NCBI GenBank assembly: GCA_958430865.1
Contig: CAUDNR010001851.1
Location: 1-10,231 of the forward strand
Direction: 5' to 3'
DNA length: 10,231 bases
Origin: Entrophospora sp. SA101
Taxonomy: Eukaryota; Glomeromycota; Glomeromycetes; Entrophosporales; Entrophosporaceae
The notes under the pieces were generated by a model. That model did not search any database. It worked only from the letters and a program-made list of their open reading frames with translations, and was not told where the DNA came from. A program made the position numbers and the translations under genes. Shown here piece after piece: positions 1 through 8,058 of the stretch. Each line of letters starts with the position of its first letter. The first letter of the stretch is position 1.

Positions 1-169
1 TAAGGAATCCATTCAAGGTAATGATAGCTATCAAATCCTTTTGCTTCAAGCTGTGTATTTCTGATTATTTCATCTAAATTATGCAAATTATGCACCCTTT
101 ATTATGTTTTATATTAAAATCAAATAATTTTAAATCAGATATATACATGTTTTTTAATGGACGATGATG

Positions 170-211
<42 letters not shown>

Positions 212-482
212 GAGACATTTTCAAAGGTTTTAATCATGGAATTTTTTAATTGTGTAAGAATTTGATAAAAGAAAAATTTCATCTTTATTTATACAGATTC
301 TTTGGAATTTGATGATTTATTGTTTGTTATCTTATTTTATTATTATTGTTGCATTCATCTTTTATTATTGTTTTTTGTATTAATCTTTTTTTGATTATTG
401 GGAAATTTGGATCAAATGTTCTTTAATATTAATCAAACAATTTTAATATTGTTGTTTGCTTTTACTATGATATGATTCTACT
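1..482. other. AT-rich left flank, no convincing gene
   Basis: Apart from the microsatellite at 171-212 I see no supported gene here. A short frame at 2-64 gives about 20 codons that look protein-like and ends at TGA 62-64. It could be the tail of an exon that begins outside the window, but it is too short to name. The rest is very rich in A and T with stops in all frames, and may be an intron or spacer before the exon-like piece at 483. Confidence 0.4.
171..212. repeat. (TTG)14 trinucleotide microsatellite
   Basis: Forty-two bases are a perfect run of 14 TTG units, followed by AGAC. On the minus strand the array reads as CAA codons within a small frame that starts ATG-TCT at 218-213. It gives Met-Ser, 14 Gln, four Ser and a few more residues before TGA at 137-135. 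Such runs are common in AT-rich fungal genomes and expand or shrink by slippage. Whether the short polyglutamine frame is ever translated cannot be judged from sequence. Confidence 0.95.
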
Positions 483-614
483 TGTGGAAAATATAAAGGG
501 CAAGTGGGAGTCAAGGATGGAAAATTTTGTTGTGCTGAAAAAATCCAACTCAAATTCCAAGCTGATTACATTGTTGAATTGACTGGTATATTGACAAAGC
601 TTCTACTCATTTGA
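483..614 (+). pseudogene. Exon-like protein fragment, possibly jacalin-like lectin
   Basis: A 43-codon frame with richer composition than its surroundings runs from Cys at 483 to TGA at 612-614. It contains the stretch DYIVELTGI, which resembles the 'EYITGISG'-type strand of jacalin-related lectins. Just past it a +1 change of frame gives DKASTHLI, which continues the same sense, so the fragment may carry one frameshift near 590. There is no start codon upstream: the frame is closed by TGA at 468-470. A GTATAT donor-like site follows at about 625. It could be a lone exon or a decayed copy. The family call is a guess from one motif. Confidence 0.3.
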
Positions 615-2142
615 TCATTTGAAAGGTATATTATATTTTATTATAATCATTTTTATAATATATTTTTCTTTAAAAAAATCAATTATTATTAAAAACGATA
701 ATTATATTTTCCTTTCATTGAATGAACAACTTTCAGTTAGAGTTCTATTTGTAATATAAATTCTTATTTGTTTTATTTGTTTATTCAATGTAATTCCAAT
801 AAACCTTATTCAAACCATCAAATAGTAACAATGACAATAATAATAATAACAATAGTAATAATAACATAGTAGCAGTAATAATACCTGCAAGCTTAAAAGT
901 TTTTTCATCAACTGAGAGTTATTTGAGTTCTTAGCTGGTCAAGAGCTGTTCGGCTTATATAGCCGGCCAAATTTTTTCTACTGGTTAACATCATTAATCA
1001 CATATTTAATATATTACGACGACCTTTGTCACTACATATCAAAATTTCTATTTTCTCAATAAATATTTGACTAATCTTTACAATAAGTTACATATATATT
1101 TCCAAACATGAGATCCATTGCTTATTATGCAAATACAATGTTTAATTATTGAATGAATAAATGTTGTAGTATTTTAAAATCCCATAATAATGTAACAAAC
1201 TGATCCTTACAAAAATTTATACCTATATATTTCAAAACATGAGACACGTTTTTTGTTATGCTAACTAGACATGTTTAAGCTTGACAATTAGGTTAATTAT
1301 TGGTTAAAAGTATTCTTATAACCTTTTTAAGAGTACAAGTTTTGACCCTTTATCAGAAGACCAGAAAAAATATTTATATATCAACAATTGTCAGTATGTA
1401 GATAATCCATATAAAGATATCCTTTACCTAAACTTTATTTTTTTACCAAGTAAAGATGACCTGATTTTTTTACCAGTTATGATCCTTGTAATATAAATAT
1501 ACAGCATGCAAAAAACTCAATTTTTGTCAGAGAACACTTGAGTCACCTTTTGCTAGAGAATCCCCATGTCCAATGTATAACACCCTTTAATGAATATATT
1601 TTATTGAAAATTTTAGATGATTTAGTTTGTAGAAATCCAGTATACAAATTTACAATAATTTCCCATTGAATTTTATACAATGTCATTGTTATTATAGTAA
1701 CAATTGGTCACTTCAAAATATTAAAGCAAAAAATTCTTATATCATTTTGGAAAAGTTAAGCAATAAGTTTTATCATTCATGACCCAAGCTTCAAAACTTA
1801 TCAGTTAGATTTTTCTCAAACTAAAATTGGCTGAGCCTTAGAATTTCCCTCATTTTTATATATTAAAATAAGTAAATTATATCAATTATAGATTAGGTTC
1901 TCAAGAGAGTGCATGTAAATTTTCATATTATAACATTTATATTTAATTAATAAACAATTTAAAAAAATAATAAATAAGACAATCAAATCAAGTTGAAGCT
2001 TGTTTTTTATTATTAAAGCTACGTATTATTGGTTTCCAAAACTAGAGGTTGGAACCAGTCAAAAAACCCCCAACTGGTTAATTAACTGGGTTTAAAAATA
2101 TTTTATTTAGGCAGAGATTAATAAAAAATCACACAACTATGT
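615..2142. other. AT-rich intergenic DNA, no gene seen
   Basis: This 1.5 kb has stops in all frames. An imperfect AAT/AAC trinucleotide tract lies at about 824-884. A small GC-richer patch with a CGGCT/AGCCG inverted pair lies at about 949-963. A 9-bp hairpin (ATAAGTTTT at 1763-1771, AAAACTTAT at 1793-1801) is present without a terminator-like tail. The diverged direct repeat at 1073-1261 is listed separately. Nothing else stands out. Confidence 0.6.
1073..1261. repeat. Diverged direct repeat, two copies about 129 bp apart
   Basis: The segment at about 1073-1130 and that at about 1201-1261 align with a few gaps. They share landmarks such as 'CTTTACAA/CCTTACAA', 'TATATATTTC', 'AAACATGAGA' and 'TTATGC'. 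I judge the identity at roughly three quarters by eye. This looks like an old local duplication, or two copies of an unnamed repeat, and has no coding sense. Confidence 0.5.
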
Positions 2143-2300
2143 ATTATGTTTATACATGAAGTCGAAACTATTTCAACCATTTGCAGATCTGGTCAAAATA
2201 GGGTCAAAATAAGGTCGAAACTGATTTTTACTATGTAGTTGCCTCAAGTCAAAAAGTTACGACTTTGGGTTTTAATTTCAACTTCATGTATAATTATGTT
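2143..2300. mobile_element. 142-bp inverted-repeat element (MITE) with 8-bp TSD
   Basis: The direct repeat ATTATGTT occurs at 2143-2150 and again at 2293-2300. Between the copies lies a 142-bp segment (2151-2292) that starts TATACATGAAGT and ends with its exact complement, ACTTCATGTATA. The inverted repeat continues past position 12 with two C/T mismatches (about 18 of 20). Terminal inverted repeats exactly abutting an 8-bp duplication are the structure of a non-autonomous DNA transposon. An 8-bp duplication is typical of the hAT superfamily, although the TATAC terminus is not the usual hAT end. There is no coding capacity, so it must have been moved by a transposase encoded elsewhere. Confidence 0.8.
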
Positions 2301-3396
2301 GTTATTTAGATGATTTAATAAATTTCTATTAAATAATGAACAATTCTTATGCCTGCTCATTATGAGCCAACTATCCAATAAACTATAAGAATAATAATAG
2401 AGCTAATAACACTAAAGCAAATATATGATAATTATGATGACAATAAATTATATTTCAATAGGTAGTACTGTAAAATCTTGAAAGATAACGCCCTTTTACA
2501 ATATGATCGACATTCAATTTGAGGATAAAAAAGGTAACATAAAATATTAAAATATTAATTGGTGAAACGTGTACGAAGCAGGGGATTTACATATAAAAAT
2601 TTGGGCATATTTACTAATTGAAGGAAATAATCAACTGTGTTTGTGAAATAGTTATACAACATACAAAATTCATATCACACCAAATTTTGTGCAAAGCAAT
2701 AGGATAAATGTGAAAAAACATGAAAATCAAAAAAAAAATCTTTATTATATGTTAGAAAAAAAGAAAGTTATGTACGAAGTCACCATTTCGAAGTTTTGGG
2801 TTAATATTTTGTATATAAAATTACTTATGTTGATCGTTTTTCCATGTTGTTGTTATTGTTTTTTTATAGTTTTTTAAATAAATAAAATCTTTTAAAGAAT
2901 ATAAGACGCTATATGTGATGAGTTGGGTGTTTTTATATTGGTGAAGTTTGCTGTTTTGTTGGAACAGATCATAAAGGAACAACTTCGCATATAGTAGTAA
3001 ATGAGTTCTTTGTTTTTCATACGTTGGATTTGTGACAAAGCTGCCATTTTGAATAATAGCAAATTTGCTATGAAATTAGCCCCTATGATTTTATAAAAAA
3101 ATCCCCTGGTTGATAGATGATCTGCGAATTAATTGTATTATATTGTTACTTATTTGTGTAAAAATTCAAGGTGATCTTCTCCAAATATATGAAATTTTTA
3201 AGTTAAAATAAAAACCCATCTTCATTTATTGTTTATTATTATTAGAACAAGTATTATCATATCATACAGTTTTGGATCAGATAAAACTTTTTCTAATTGC
3301 AACTTTAAAAAAAAATTTTAAATTTAGGGTTTTAAAAATTACACTTAATCAGACTTTTCTCCCAAAACAATTAGCCACAAATGAATAGATATATGT
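2301..3396. other. AT-rich intergenic DNA, no gene seen
   Basis: I see no supported gene in this 1.1 kb. A 62-codon frame starting at a GTG at 2689 has low-complexity Lys/Asn-rich and then Phe/Cys-rich content that looks like chance in AT-rich DNA. No strong inverted repeat or tandem array was seen. Confidence 0.55.
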
Positions 3397-3591
3397 ATAA
3401 ACAAGTTCACGAGACGACGTCAAGTCGCCCCAAATGGATACTTTAAATAAGTATTACAGGGGGAGTTTTGCATTGTATAAAGTTTAACTTTTCTTATGTA
3501 ATTAATTCATTTATATTAATGTGTATTAAAAATATAAACCAAATGTCAAAACAAGATTACGTCGTTAAAAAAAAAATAAACAAGTTCACGA
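3397..3591 (+). mobile_element. Retroposed 163-bp insert with A10 tail and 16-bp TSD
   Basis: A perfect 16-bp direct repeat, ATAAACAAGTTCACGA, lies at 3397-3412 and 3576-3591. The enclosed 163 bp (3413-3575) begin GACGACGTC and end CGTCGTT followed by a run of ten A (3567-3576), which meets the second repeat. A long target duplication joined to a 3' A tail is the mark of target-primed reverse transcription, the LINE machinery acting on its own RNA or on another RNA. I did not recognise a tRNA, 5S or 7SL head or clear A and B boxes, so the source RNA is unknown. The ends also share ACGACGT/ACGTCGT as a short inverted pair, so a cut-and-paste origin is not fully excluded. Confidence 0.7.
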
Positions 3592-3712
3592 ACAAATGCA
3601 ATGTACATCTTTTTTTAATAATAAACAGATTACTCCTCTTTTGAACATGAATCACTTTTTTTATGATTGAAGATTTTGCATGAGAACCAATGAATTATTT
3701 CATTGATGGCAT

Positions 3713-3988
3713 ATGCCTATATTGTCTCAAAGTGACCGAATTCTCTCTAATTTGTTACTTATTTTATCAATTTCTCATTATCTGCCTGTTCTATTCAGTG
3801 CCTGTGTAAACTTTCTCATTACTCACAGTTTTGACAACATCACTGATGATGGAATAGAGGCCATTCTTGATTTAAAAAATTGTCAAGGTGAAAAAAGATG
3901 GTTACATACTTTTAATAATTATTTAACAGTCTCAGGGGTCTTGCCACCATCATCATTGCATCATCCTACAAAATTATCCATATTTTAA
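3713..3988 (+). CDS. Hypothetical 91-aa ORF, doubtful
   Basis: An ATG-started frame of 91 codons lies in a patch that is visibly less AT-rich than its neighbours, which is the main reason to list it. The first half is hydrophobic (Leu/Ile/Ser-rich, residues 8-37, perhaps one membrane-like segment). The second half is more soluble and contains NITDDGIEAIL, which faintly recalls leucine-rich repeats of F-box proteins. No partner exon with good splice sites was found and I do not recognise a family. It may be a relic of a longer exon or a chance frame. Confidence 0.3.
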   Translation: MPILSQSDRILSNLLLILSISHYLPVLFSACVNFLITHSFDNITDDGIEAILDLKNCQGEKRWLHTFNNYLTVSGVLPPSSLHHPTKLSIF

Positions 3989-4694
3989 AAAGAATGATTC
4001 AATTCATTGTTTATACTGTTTGAAAAAGTTATTCTGGATGAGTGGGAATAAAAAACTGTCTGATGATAATTGATTTTTTTTATTTTTAGCGAAGATGGAA
4101 CATTGTTTTTCTTGACAAACAATGCAATATGATGATATTTGATAACAATAAAGGAAAGTTTTCATTGTAAAAAAGTAAATCAATATTGTAATAATAAGAT
4201 TATTGTAAACGTTCAAATAATTATTACGAATTATTTAAAAACGTTTGAATATTTATTTAACCATGTTAAATGAACTGGTAATTTTATTGTTGTAAAATTA
4301 CAAAAAGTTATCTTTATTTGTTTGAATTTTACTTCTTTGAAAAATAAAAATACAATTCTTTAAAATATAAATATAGATAATATGGAAATAAATAAAAAAA
4401 ATTAATATAAGCTTATAGACTTCCTGGAAAGTATGATCGTAATTTAAAAGATAACTTCCTTAATTATAAATAAATATAAATATGATAATAATACAATTAT
4501 ATTCCCCGTAATATAGCATAACAATATAACATCCAAATTCCCTAATAAAAATAATAATGATAACAATAATAATATATGTATAATTCCTTAGCAAAAATCC
4601 CGATTGCTAAATAAGTAAATTTAATTAAACGAAAAATGAATTCCTCTGATTACCAAATATGGTAATAAAATTAATTGCCATTTGCGTGTTACAA
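3989..4694. other. AT-rich intergenic DNA with a weak hairpin
   Basis: No gene is supported. An imperfect inverted repeat (AAACGTT and CAAATAATT at 4207-4222 against 4229-4246, with a 2-base gap) could form a hairpin. A minus-strand frame at 4004-4216 is hydrophobic and Cys-rich without recognisable features and is treated as chance. The rest is A/T with short ATAAT repeats. Confidence 0.5.
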
Positions 4695-4835
4695 TTATTT
4701 TCCTTCTAAGGATTTTGCTTTTTGTTGGCTTTCATGCCACTTTCTTTTCTTAATATTTATTATTTTTCTTTCTTGGTAAATTTCATAAGTGATCTTTTCT
4801 TTTTTTAGATAAGCTTCCAATGTCTGAGTATCATT
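4695..4835 (-). pseudogene. Minus-strand coding-like fragment, unknown family
   Basis: On the minus strand a 46-codon open frame runs from 4835 to the TAA at 4697-4695. It is rich in charged residues and looks protein-like (TLEAYLKKEKITYEIYQER, then a basic KKRKWHESQQ stretch). It is preceded by an in-frame TAA at 4838-4836, and there is no ATG at its start. It could be the last exon of a decayed gene or transposon. I do not recognise it. Confidence 0.3.
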
Positions 4836-4942
4836 TTATTTTGAAAATGTAAGGAGCAATTTTTTCACCTTGTTCTTCAAAATACTTCTAATGGTGCTAT
4901 AATTCTTGGGTTCCATAGTAGATCTGATGTAAATTAATTTCA

Positions 4943-5376
4943 TATAGTTGGCTTGGTCTAAAGACCTCCTAAATTTTAGGCAAATTTTAAAAGTATAGAA
5001 GTCACTTTCTGTCCTAATTTTTAAAAAAATAGCTCTATTAGTTGATAGAATATGTCTTTAGTTTTAATATAATAGAGAGAATTTCTCAAAAAAATTATTT
5101 GTTGTAGAGTTCTATTCTTTTTTAAAACATGTACTTTACTATGCTCACGAGGAATTTGCCCACTATGATCATTTCTAAATTTAGGAAAAATATTACCAAA
5201 TTTAGACTAGCTCTCGACTATCGTATCTAAATTTGGCAGTAAGAAAACTAAAATCATGTGAAGTCCTATTTTTTGAAAAAAAATTTATTACATTTTTGAA
5301 CGAATTATAAAATTGCTATTTTGAAATTTGGCTGCATGGCGCAGCAATAGGAGTTCTTTAGACCGAGCCAACCATA
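4943..5376. mobile_element. 430-bp inverted-repeat element flanked by TA
   Basis: The segment 4945-4969 (TAGTTGGCTTGGTCTAAAGA and five more bases) matches the reverse complement of 5350-5374 at 22 of 25 positions. TA lies immediately outside both ends (4943-4944 and 5375-5376). This fits a non-autonomous Tc1/mariner-type element of 430 bp, but a TA duplication is weak evidence in such AT-rich DNA. Inside is a perfect 11-bp inverted pair, CCAAATTTAGA at 5196-5206 and TCTAAATTTGG at 5226-5236. It has no coding capacity. It lies just upstream of the gene relic at 5577. Confidence 0.6.
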
Positions 5377-5482
5377 ATAACTATTTTTGTCTAGACAAAT
5401 ATCATTGATAAAATAATTGTGATGTTAAACAAACACTATTGATCTCTGAAATTCTTTGTAACACTAATATTCACTTTGTCTT

Positions 5483-5502
5483 GTTTTGTTGCAGTATGCC
5501 CC
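5483..5502 (+). repeat. 20-nt motif shared with 9869-9888
   Basis: GTTTTGTTGCAGTATGCCCC here recurs at 9869-9888 with one mismatch (C for T after GCAG). TTTTGTTGCAG has the form of a 3' splice acceptor. Downstream of it TAT GCC CCA TTT AAG could encode YAPFK before a GTATTT donor-like site, which would be a tiny exon of the gene relic that starts at 5577. The second copy lies just past the endobacterial-like block. It may come from a second copy of the same gene family or a common repeat. Confidence 0.4.
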
Positions 5503-5665
5503 ATTTAAGGTATTTTTAAAAAAATTTCATTAAAACTCTCTGTTTAAAATAATCAAAAAAAATAATCCAAAAACTCATGGTAGATTACTTAGTAGAGAAA
5601 TATGCCTATAATTGGTTTCATGCATCATTACTATTTGCCAAAGATAGTCAACTCAATGGAGAAAG

Positions 5666-5965
5666 GTAAGTGAAAACGTTTTTATCAAAGGCCATTTTGT
5701 CCTAAATTTATTAACTATTCAGAAAGGTTCATAAGGTAATTTTAATCATAAAACAGATATATAGTTAATTCTTAGTAAATTTAAATCTAACCAAAAATTA
5801 TGACACAAATATGAAATATTTGTATCTTGAAGTATGACACAAATAAAAAGGAATCATAAAGGTTAAACTTATTAAATCTAACCAAAAAGAGAATATAGCA
5901 GAAAATGAAAGGGAACATACACAAATTTCATTCTGAGGTTTTTGTCTCAAAACCCCCAAAATGAG
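5666..5965 (+). other. Putative intron 1 of the gene relic
   Basis: The donor GTAAGT at 5666-5671 follows ...GGA GAA AG, and an acceptor AG at 5964-5965 restores phase (AG + A gives Arg) into the exon continuing FCNPHVSPF. The donor is canonical. At 300 bp the intron is long for this kind of fungus, and the acceptor has no strong pyrimidine tract, so the 3' end is less certain than the 5' end. Confidence 0.45.
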
Positions 5966-6127
5966 ATTCTGTAATCCTCATGTATCTCCCTTCAACATCA
6001 CAGAAAAATATCAGAATCCAGATTTGCCATTTAAACAAGTCAAAACTTCATTTGAAGAGTTTATGAGTGATAGAGGTATTGTCATTGACCCTCTGGTGAT
6101 CACAGGTGTCTATGCTTTAACAAATGG

Positions 6128-6204
6128 GTAGGTGTGATTCTTTATGATGCTTTTTATAATGTGTACCAAGAAAAAACTAATCATTCTTATTGATTTTATC
6201 AAAG
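6128..6204 (+). other. Putative intron 2 (77 bp) of the gene relic
   Basis: The donor GTAGGT begins at 6128, a branch-like CTAAT lies at 6177-6181, and the acceptor AAAG ends at 6204. Splicing joins ACA AAT GG to T CAC ACA GGC, giving ...YALTNG-HTGFTCLCG without a stop. Unspliced, the frame ends at TAG 6129-6131. Length, signals and phase all fit, which shows that this gene belonged to a eukaryotic nuclear genome. Confidence 0.75.
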
Positions 6205-6528
6205 TCACACAGGCTTTACTTGCCTTTGTGGGTGTGCTATTGATGAAAATTTACCATCAAAAACCTTAATGAAAGATGATGTACTACTTACCAACATTGG
6301 CAAAAATTTAAACTTAAAACATTACCACAAGAGATAAGGGAATACTGAACATCTCATAAGATGATTAATAAACTCAAAGAACTTCATTCCATGGAAGCTG
6401 TAAAGTTTCTTTGCCAATACCTTCTTGATGGTGTAAAATCCACAGAAGTTCCTGATCAACATAATCATTTGATAAAATTCTTGGAAGCAGAAGGTGTCTT
6501 GACACTTAATCAAAAAAAGGAAAAAGTA

Positions 6529-6615
6529 TGGTTGCAAAAGTGGTCGCAAAGGTAATTGCAACCACTTTTTATATGCCGTAAATACAATTACTACCATCAT
6601 CATAATTTACGGCAT
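6529..6615. repeat. Two adjacent short palindromes inside the gene relic
   Basis: A tandem pair of 12-mers (TGGTTGCAAAAG at 6529-6540, TGGTCGCAAAGG at 6541-6552) is followed by their inverted form. AAAAGTGGTCGCAA at 6536-6549 pairs with TTGCAACCACTTTT at 6556-6569, with one mismatch. Immediately after it, ATGCCGTAAAT at 6573-6583 pairs perfectly with ATTTACGGCAT at 6605-6615. The stretch interrupts the gene relic between ...EGVLTLNQKKEK and HQSLVDSS and brings a TAA at 6553-6555. It looks like remnants of one or two small foldback elements. No clear target duplication was found. Confidence 0.65.
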
Positions 6616-6794
6616 CAGTCTTTAGTTGATAGTTCCTTGAACATGATCAGATTATCATCTTCCCTTGTTGGCACATACATCAAAACAGATGTTCTTCCAG
6701 AATCATTTCCACATGCACATCAAAGTGATAAATATCAGAAACTTGATATCCTTAAGATGCTTCAAGTAGTTGTTACTTTCTTTGATGTGAATCA

Positions 6795-6886
6795 CATTTG
6801 TCTGGGGACACTAGAAAAGGACAGAGGACAGTTATAAGTGGCTGGTTCCCTGTCCTCTGTCCTTTTCATGTGACTCATTTGTCTGG
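6795..6886. mobile_element. 70-bp miniature element with 11-bp TSD
   Basis: CATTTGTCTGG occurs at 6795-6805 and at 6876-6886. The 70 bp between (6806-6875) have 25-bp terminal inverted repeats that match at 21 of 25 positions without gaps. Their inner 17 bp (GAAAAGGACAGAGGACA at 6814-6830, complement at 6851-6867) are perfect. The spacer is 20 nt. Removing the element plus one repeat (81 bp, 27 codons) rejoins FFDVNHICL to EPSCCFKKATEPING in the same frame, which shows this was an insertion into coding sequence. Left in place, it introduces TAA at 6835-6837. A 9-11-bp duplication suggests the Mutator group, but this is tentative. Confidence 0.8.
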
Positions 6887-7169
6887 AACCTTCATGTTGT
6901 TTCAAGAAAGCAACTGAACCTATTAATGGTAAAAGTGGGAGGAAAATTCCTAGGGAAAGCACCTATGATCAGGGATTAATAAGAATCTTGAGAAATTGGC
7001 TTGCTGTTACTGGACAGTGGCACTTAACATAAGTTGGTCAGATGGAAGCTATGTGCGTCATTATATTGACATTGTAATCGATAATAATGAAGAAAATATT
7101 GTATTAGAGCTTGTGGCTACAGCTAACCAATCAAATCTAGAAGAACATTTTAATTGTGCTTTGTCTTAT

Positions 7170-7570
7170 GGTGATGTTAAGGTTGCAGGTGAAACTCCTC
7201 CAGAAATCAATCAACAGAGTTTTGACAGGTTACACATTAATTGTTTATTAGAGTTTTGGCAGAGTTTTGCATTTGGGGGTTTTGTCAATTGTCAGAGTTT
7301 TGACAAGGTATATACTAATCATCAGGAAAATGGGTACAAATATTATGCGTATATAATACACAATTGCAGGGATTAAGCATATAATATGAGTACAAATCAC
7401 GTATTTTTTTATGTATGCAAATTGTACGCATATTATATGCTTAATCCCTGCAATTGTGTATTATATACGCATAATATTTGTACCTATTTTCCTGATGTCA
7501 TTGTTCATTAGAGTTTTGACAATTTTTTGACAGTCACTAAGAGGTTTCAGCAAGCAACCTTAGGTGATGT
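7170..7570. mobile_element. hAT-like 385-bp element with 8-bp TSD
   Basis: GGTGATGT at 7170-7177 and 7563-7570 flanks a 385-bp segment (7178-7562). It starts TAAGGTTGC-AGGTGAAAC and ends with the complement of TAAGGTTGCTTGCTGAAAC. TAAGG fits the YARNG consensus of hAT ends, and hAT transposases make 8-bp duplications. Removing the element plus one repeat (393 bp, 131 codons) restores SYGDV-LIATAIWVVHFT, the form expected for the host gene family. No transposase is encoded. A second, palindromic segment (7307-7509) sits inside, so the element as it first arrived was probably about 169 bp. Confidence 0.85.
7294..7522. mobile_element. Nested near-perfect palindrome, arms about 76 nt
   Basis: The arms 7320-7388 and 7429-7497 are reverse complements over 69 nt with one mismatch (G/A in TGGGTAC/TAGGTAC). 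Pairing continues through GTACAA/TTGTAC to about 76 nt, leaving a loop of roughly 26 nt. A 13-bp direct repeat, AGAGTTTTGACAA, lies at 7294-7306 and 7510-7522. It could be the target duplication of a 203-bp foldback insert (7307-7509). Related AGAGTTTTG copies occur nearby, so the exact ends are less sure than the palindrome. The near identity of the arms suggests a recent insertion or gene conversion. It carries the stop at 7374-7376. Confidence 0.8.
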
Positions 7571-7774
7571 CCTAATTGCTACTGCAATTTGGGTTGTTCA
7601 CTTCACTTGGGAGGATAGATATTATGAGGCAGAGAATCTAAGTATCAATCTGAAGAACAGAAAATTCAAGGACTCAATGTTGCCCATTTTTGACATAATG
7701 AAAAATTTGATGATGTACAAATGTATGCATGTTTGAAAGATGGTAAAATTGTGAAAGAGCAAGTGATATCTTAA

Positions 7775-8058
7775 ATGAATGAAGCATGATTTTTTATGTC
7801 ATTGCACATTGTGTATGTGAATATTGACTTTAAAAGTTGATATAAGAGACATTAACATCTATGGTCATCTAATCTACTACATATATGTAAATAAAACATT
7901 TAAAGAACTTTTGTATTGAAAAGAAAAATTAATAAAAGAAGTTATTTTTAATAAATTGTTTTAAAACTATTAAATATAAAAATAATATAAAATGAACATG
8001 AAATTATAAAATTATATATATAGGGATAGGTATATATTAAAAGAATAAATAAAAAAAA
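7775..8058. other. Very AT-rich junction between fungal relic and UGA-coded block
   Basis: This 284-bp stretch has no supported gene. It begins after the terminal stop of the fungal gene relic and runs into a ten-A tract at 8051-8060, after which coiled-coil coding sequence starts. I see no inverted repeats, target duplication or read-joining microhomology that would mark the exact junction. Confidence 0.5.

Larger units (their letters stand above)
5577..7774 (+). pseudogene. Decayed fungal multigene-family protein, PD-(D/E)XK-like C terminus
   Basis: Protein-like pieces follow one another from ATG 5577 to TAA 7772-7774. Exon 1 (5577-5665) gives VEKYAYNWFHASLLFAKDSQ. Exon 2 (5966-6127) contains SFEEFMSDRGIVIDPLVITG. 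Exon 3 starts at 6205 (HTGFTCLCGCAIDENLPSK). Further pieces contain LHSMEAVKFLCQYL, FFDVNHICL, RILRNWLAVTGQWHLT, YIDIVIDNNEENIVLELVAT, IWVVHFTWEDRYY and GLNVAHF-stop-HNEKFDDVQ. The order and the HFT/HFWH signatures match a large family I recall from Rhizophagus. The D...E pattern near DIVID/LELVA suggests a PD-(D/E)XK nuclease-like fold, without the usual Lys. Damage: frameshifts near 6290, 7005-7032 and 7630-7645; TGA at 6346 and 7691 where Trp is expected; stop-bearing palindromes at 6529-6615; insertions at 6806 and 7178. It is not translatable as a whole. Family identity is from memory, not a search. Confidence 0.65.

Noticed and set aside
171..212. Polyglutamine protein exon on the minus strand
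   Set aside because: The frame is only about 27 codons, mostly the microsatellite itself; no support for expression or splicing.
1763..1801. Hairpin as a transcription terminator
   Set aside because: No gene upstream and no T tract after the stem; short inverted pairs are frequent in this composition.
2689..2877. 62-codon frame starting at GTG
   Set aside because: Low-complexity Lys/Asn then Phe/Cys/Ile content, no ATG start, no neighbours or splice sites; expected by chance in such AT-rich DNA.
4004..4216. 70-codon minus-strand frame
   Set aside because: Hydrophobic, Cys-rich content typical of translated A/T runs; no motif and no coding composition change.
6322..6603. 93-codon minus-strand frame
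   Set aside because: Lies antisense to the recognisable pieces of the fungal gene relic and across its palindromes; a shadow frame.
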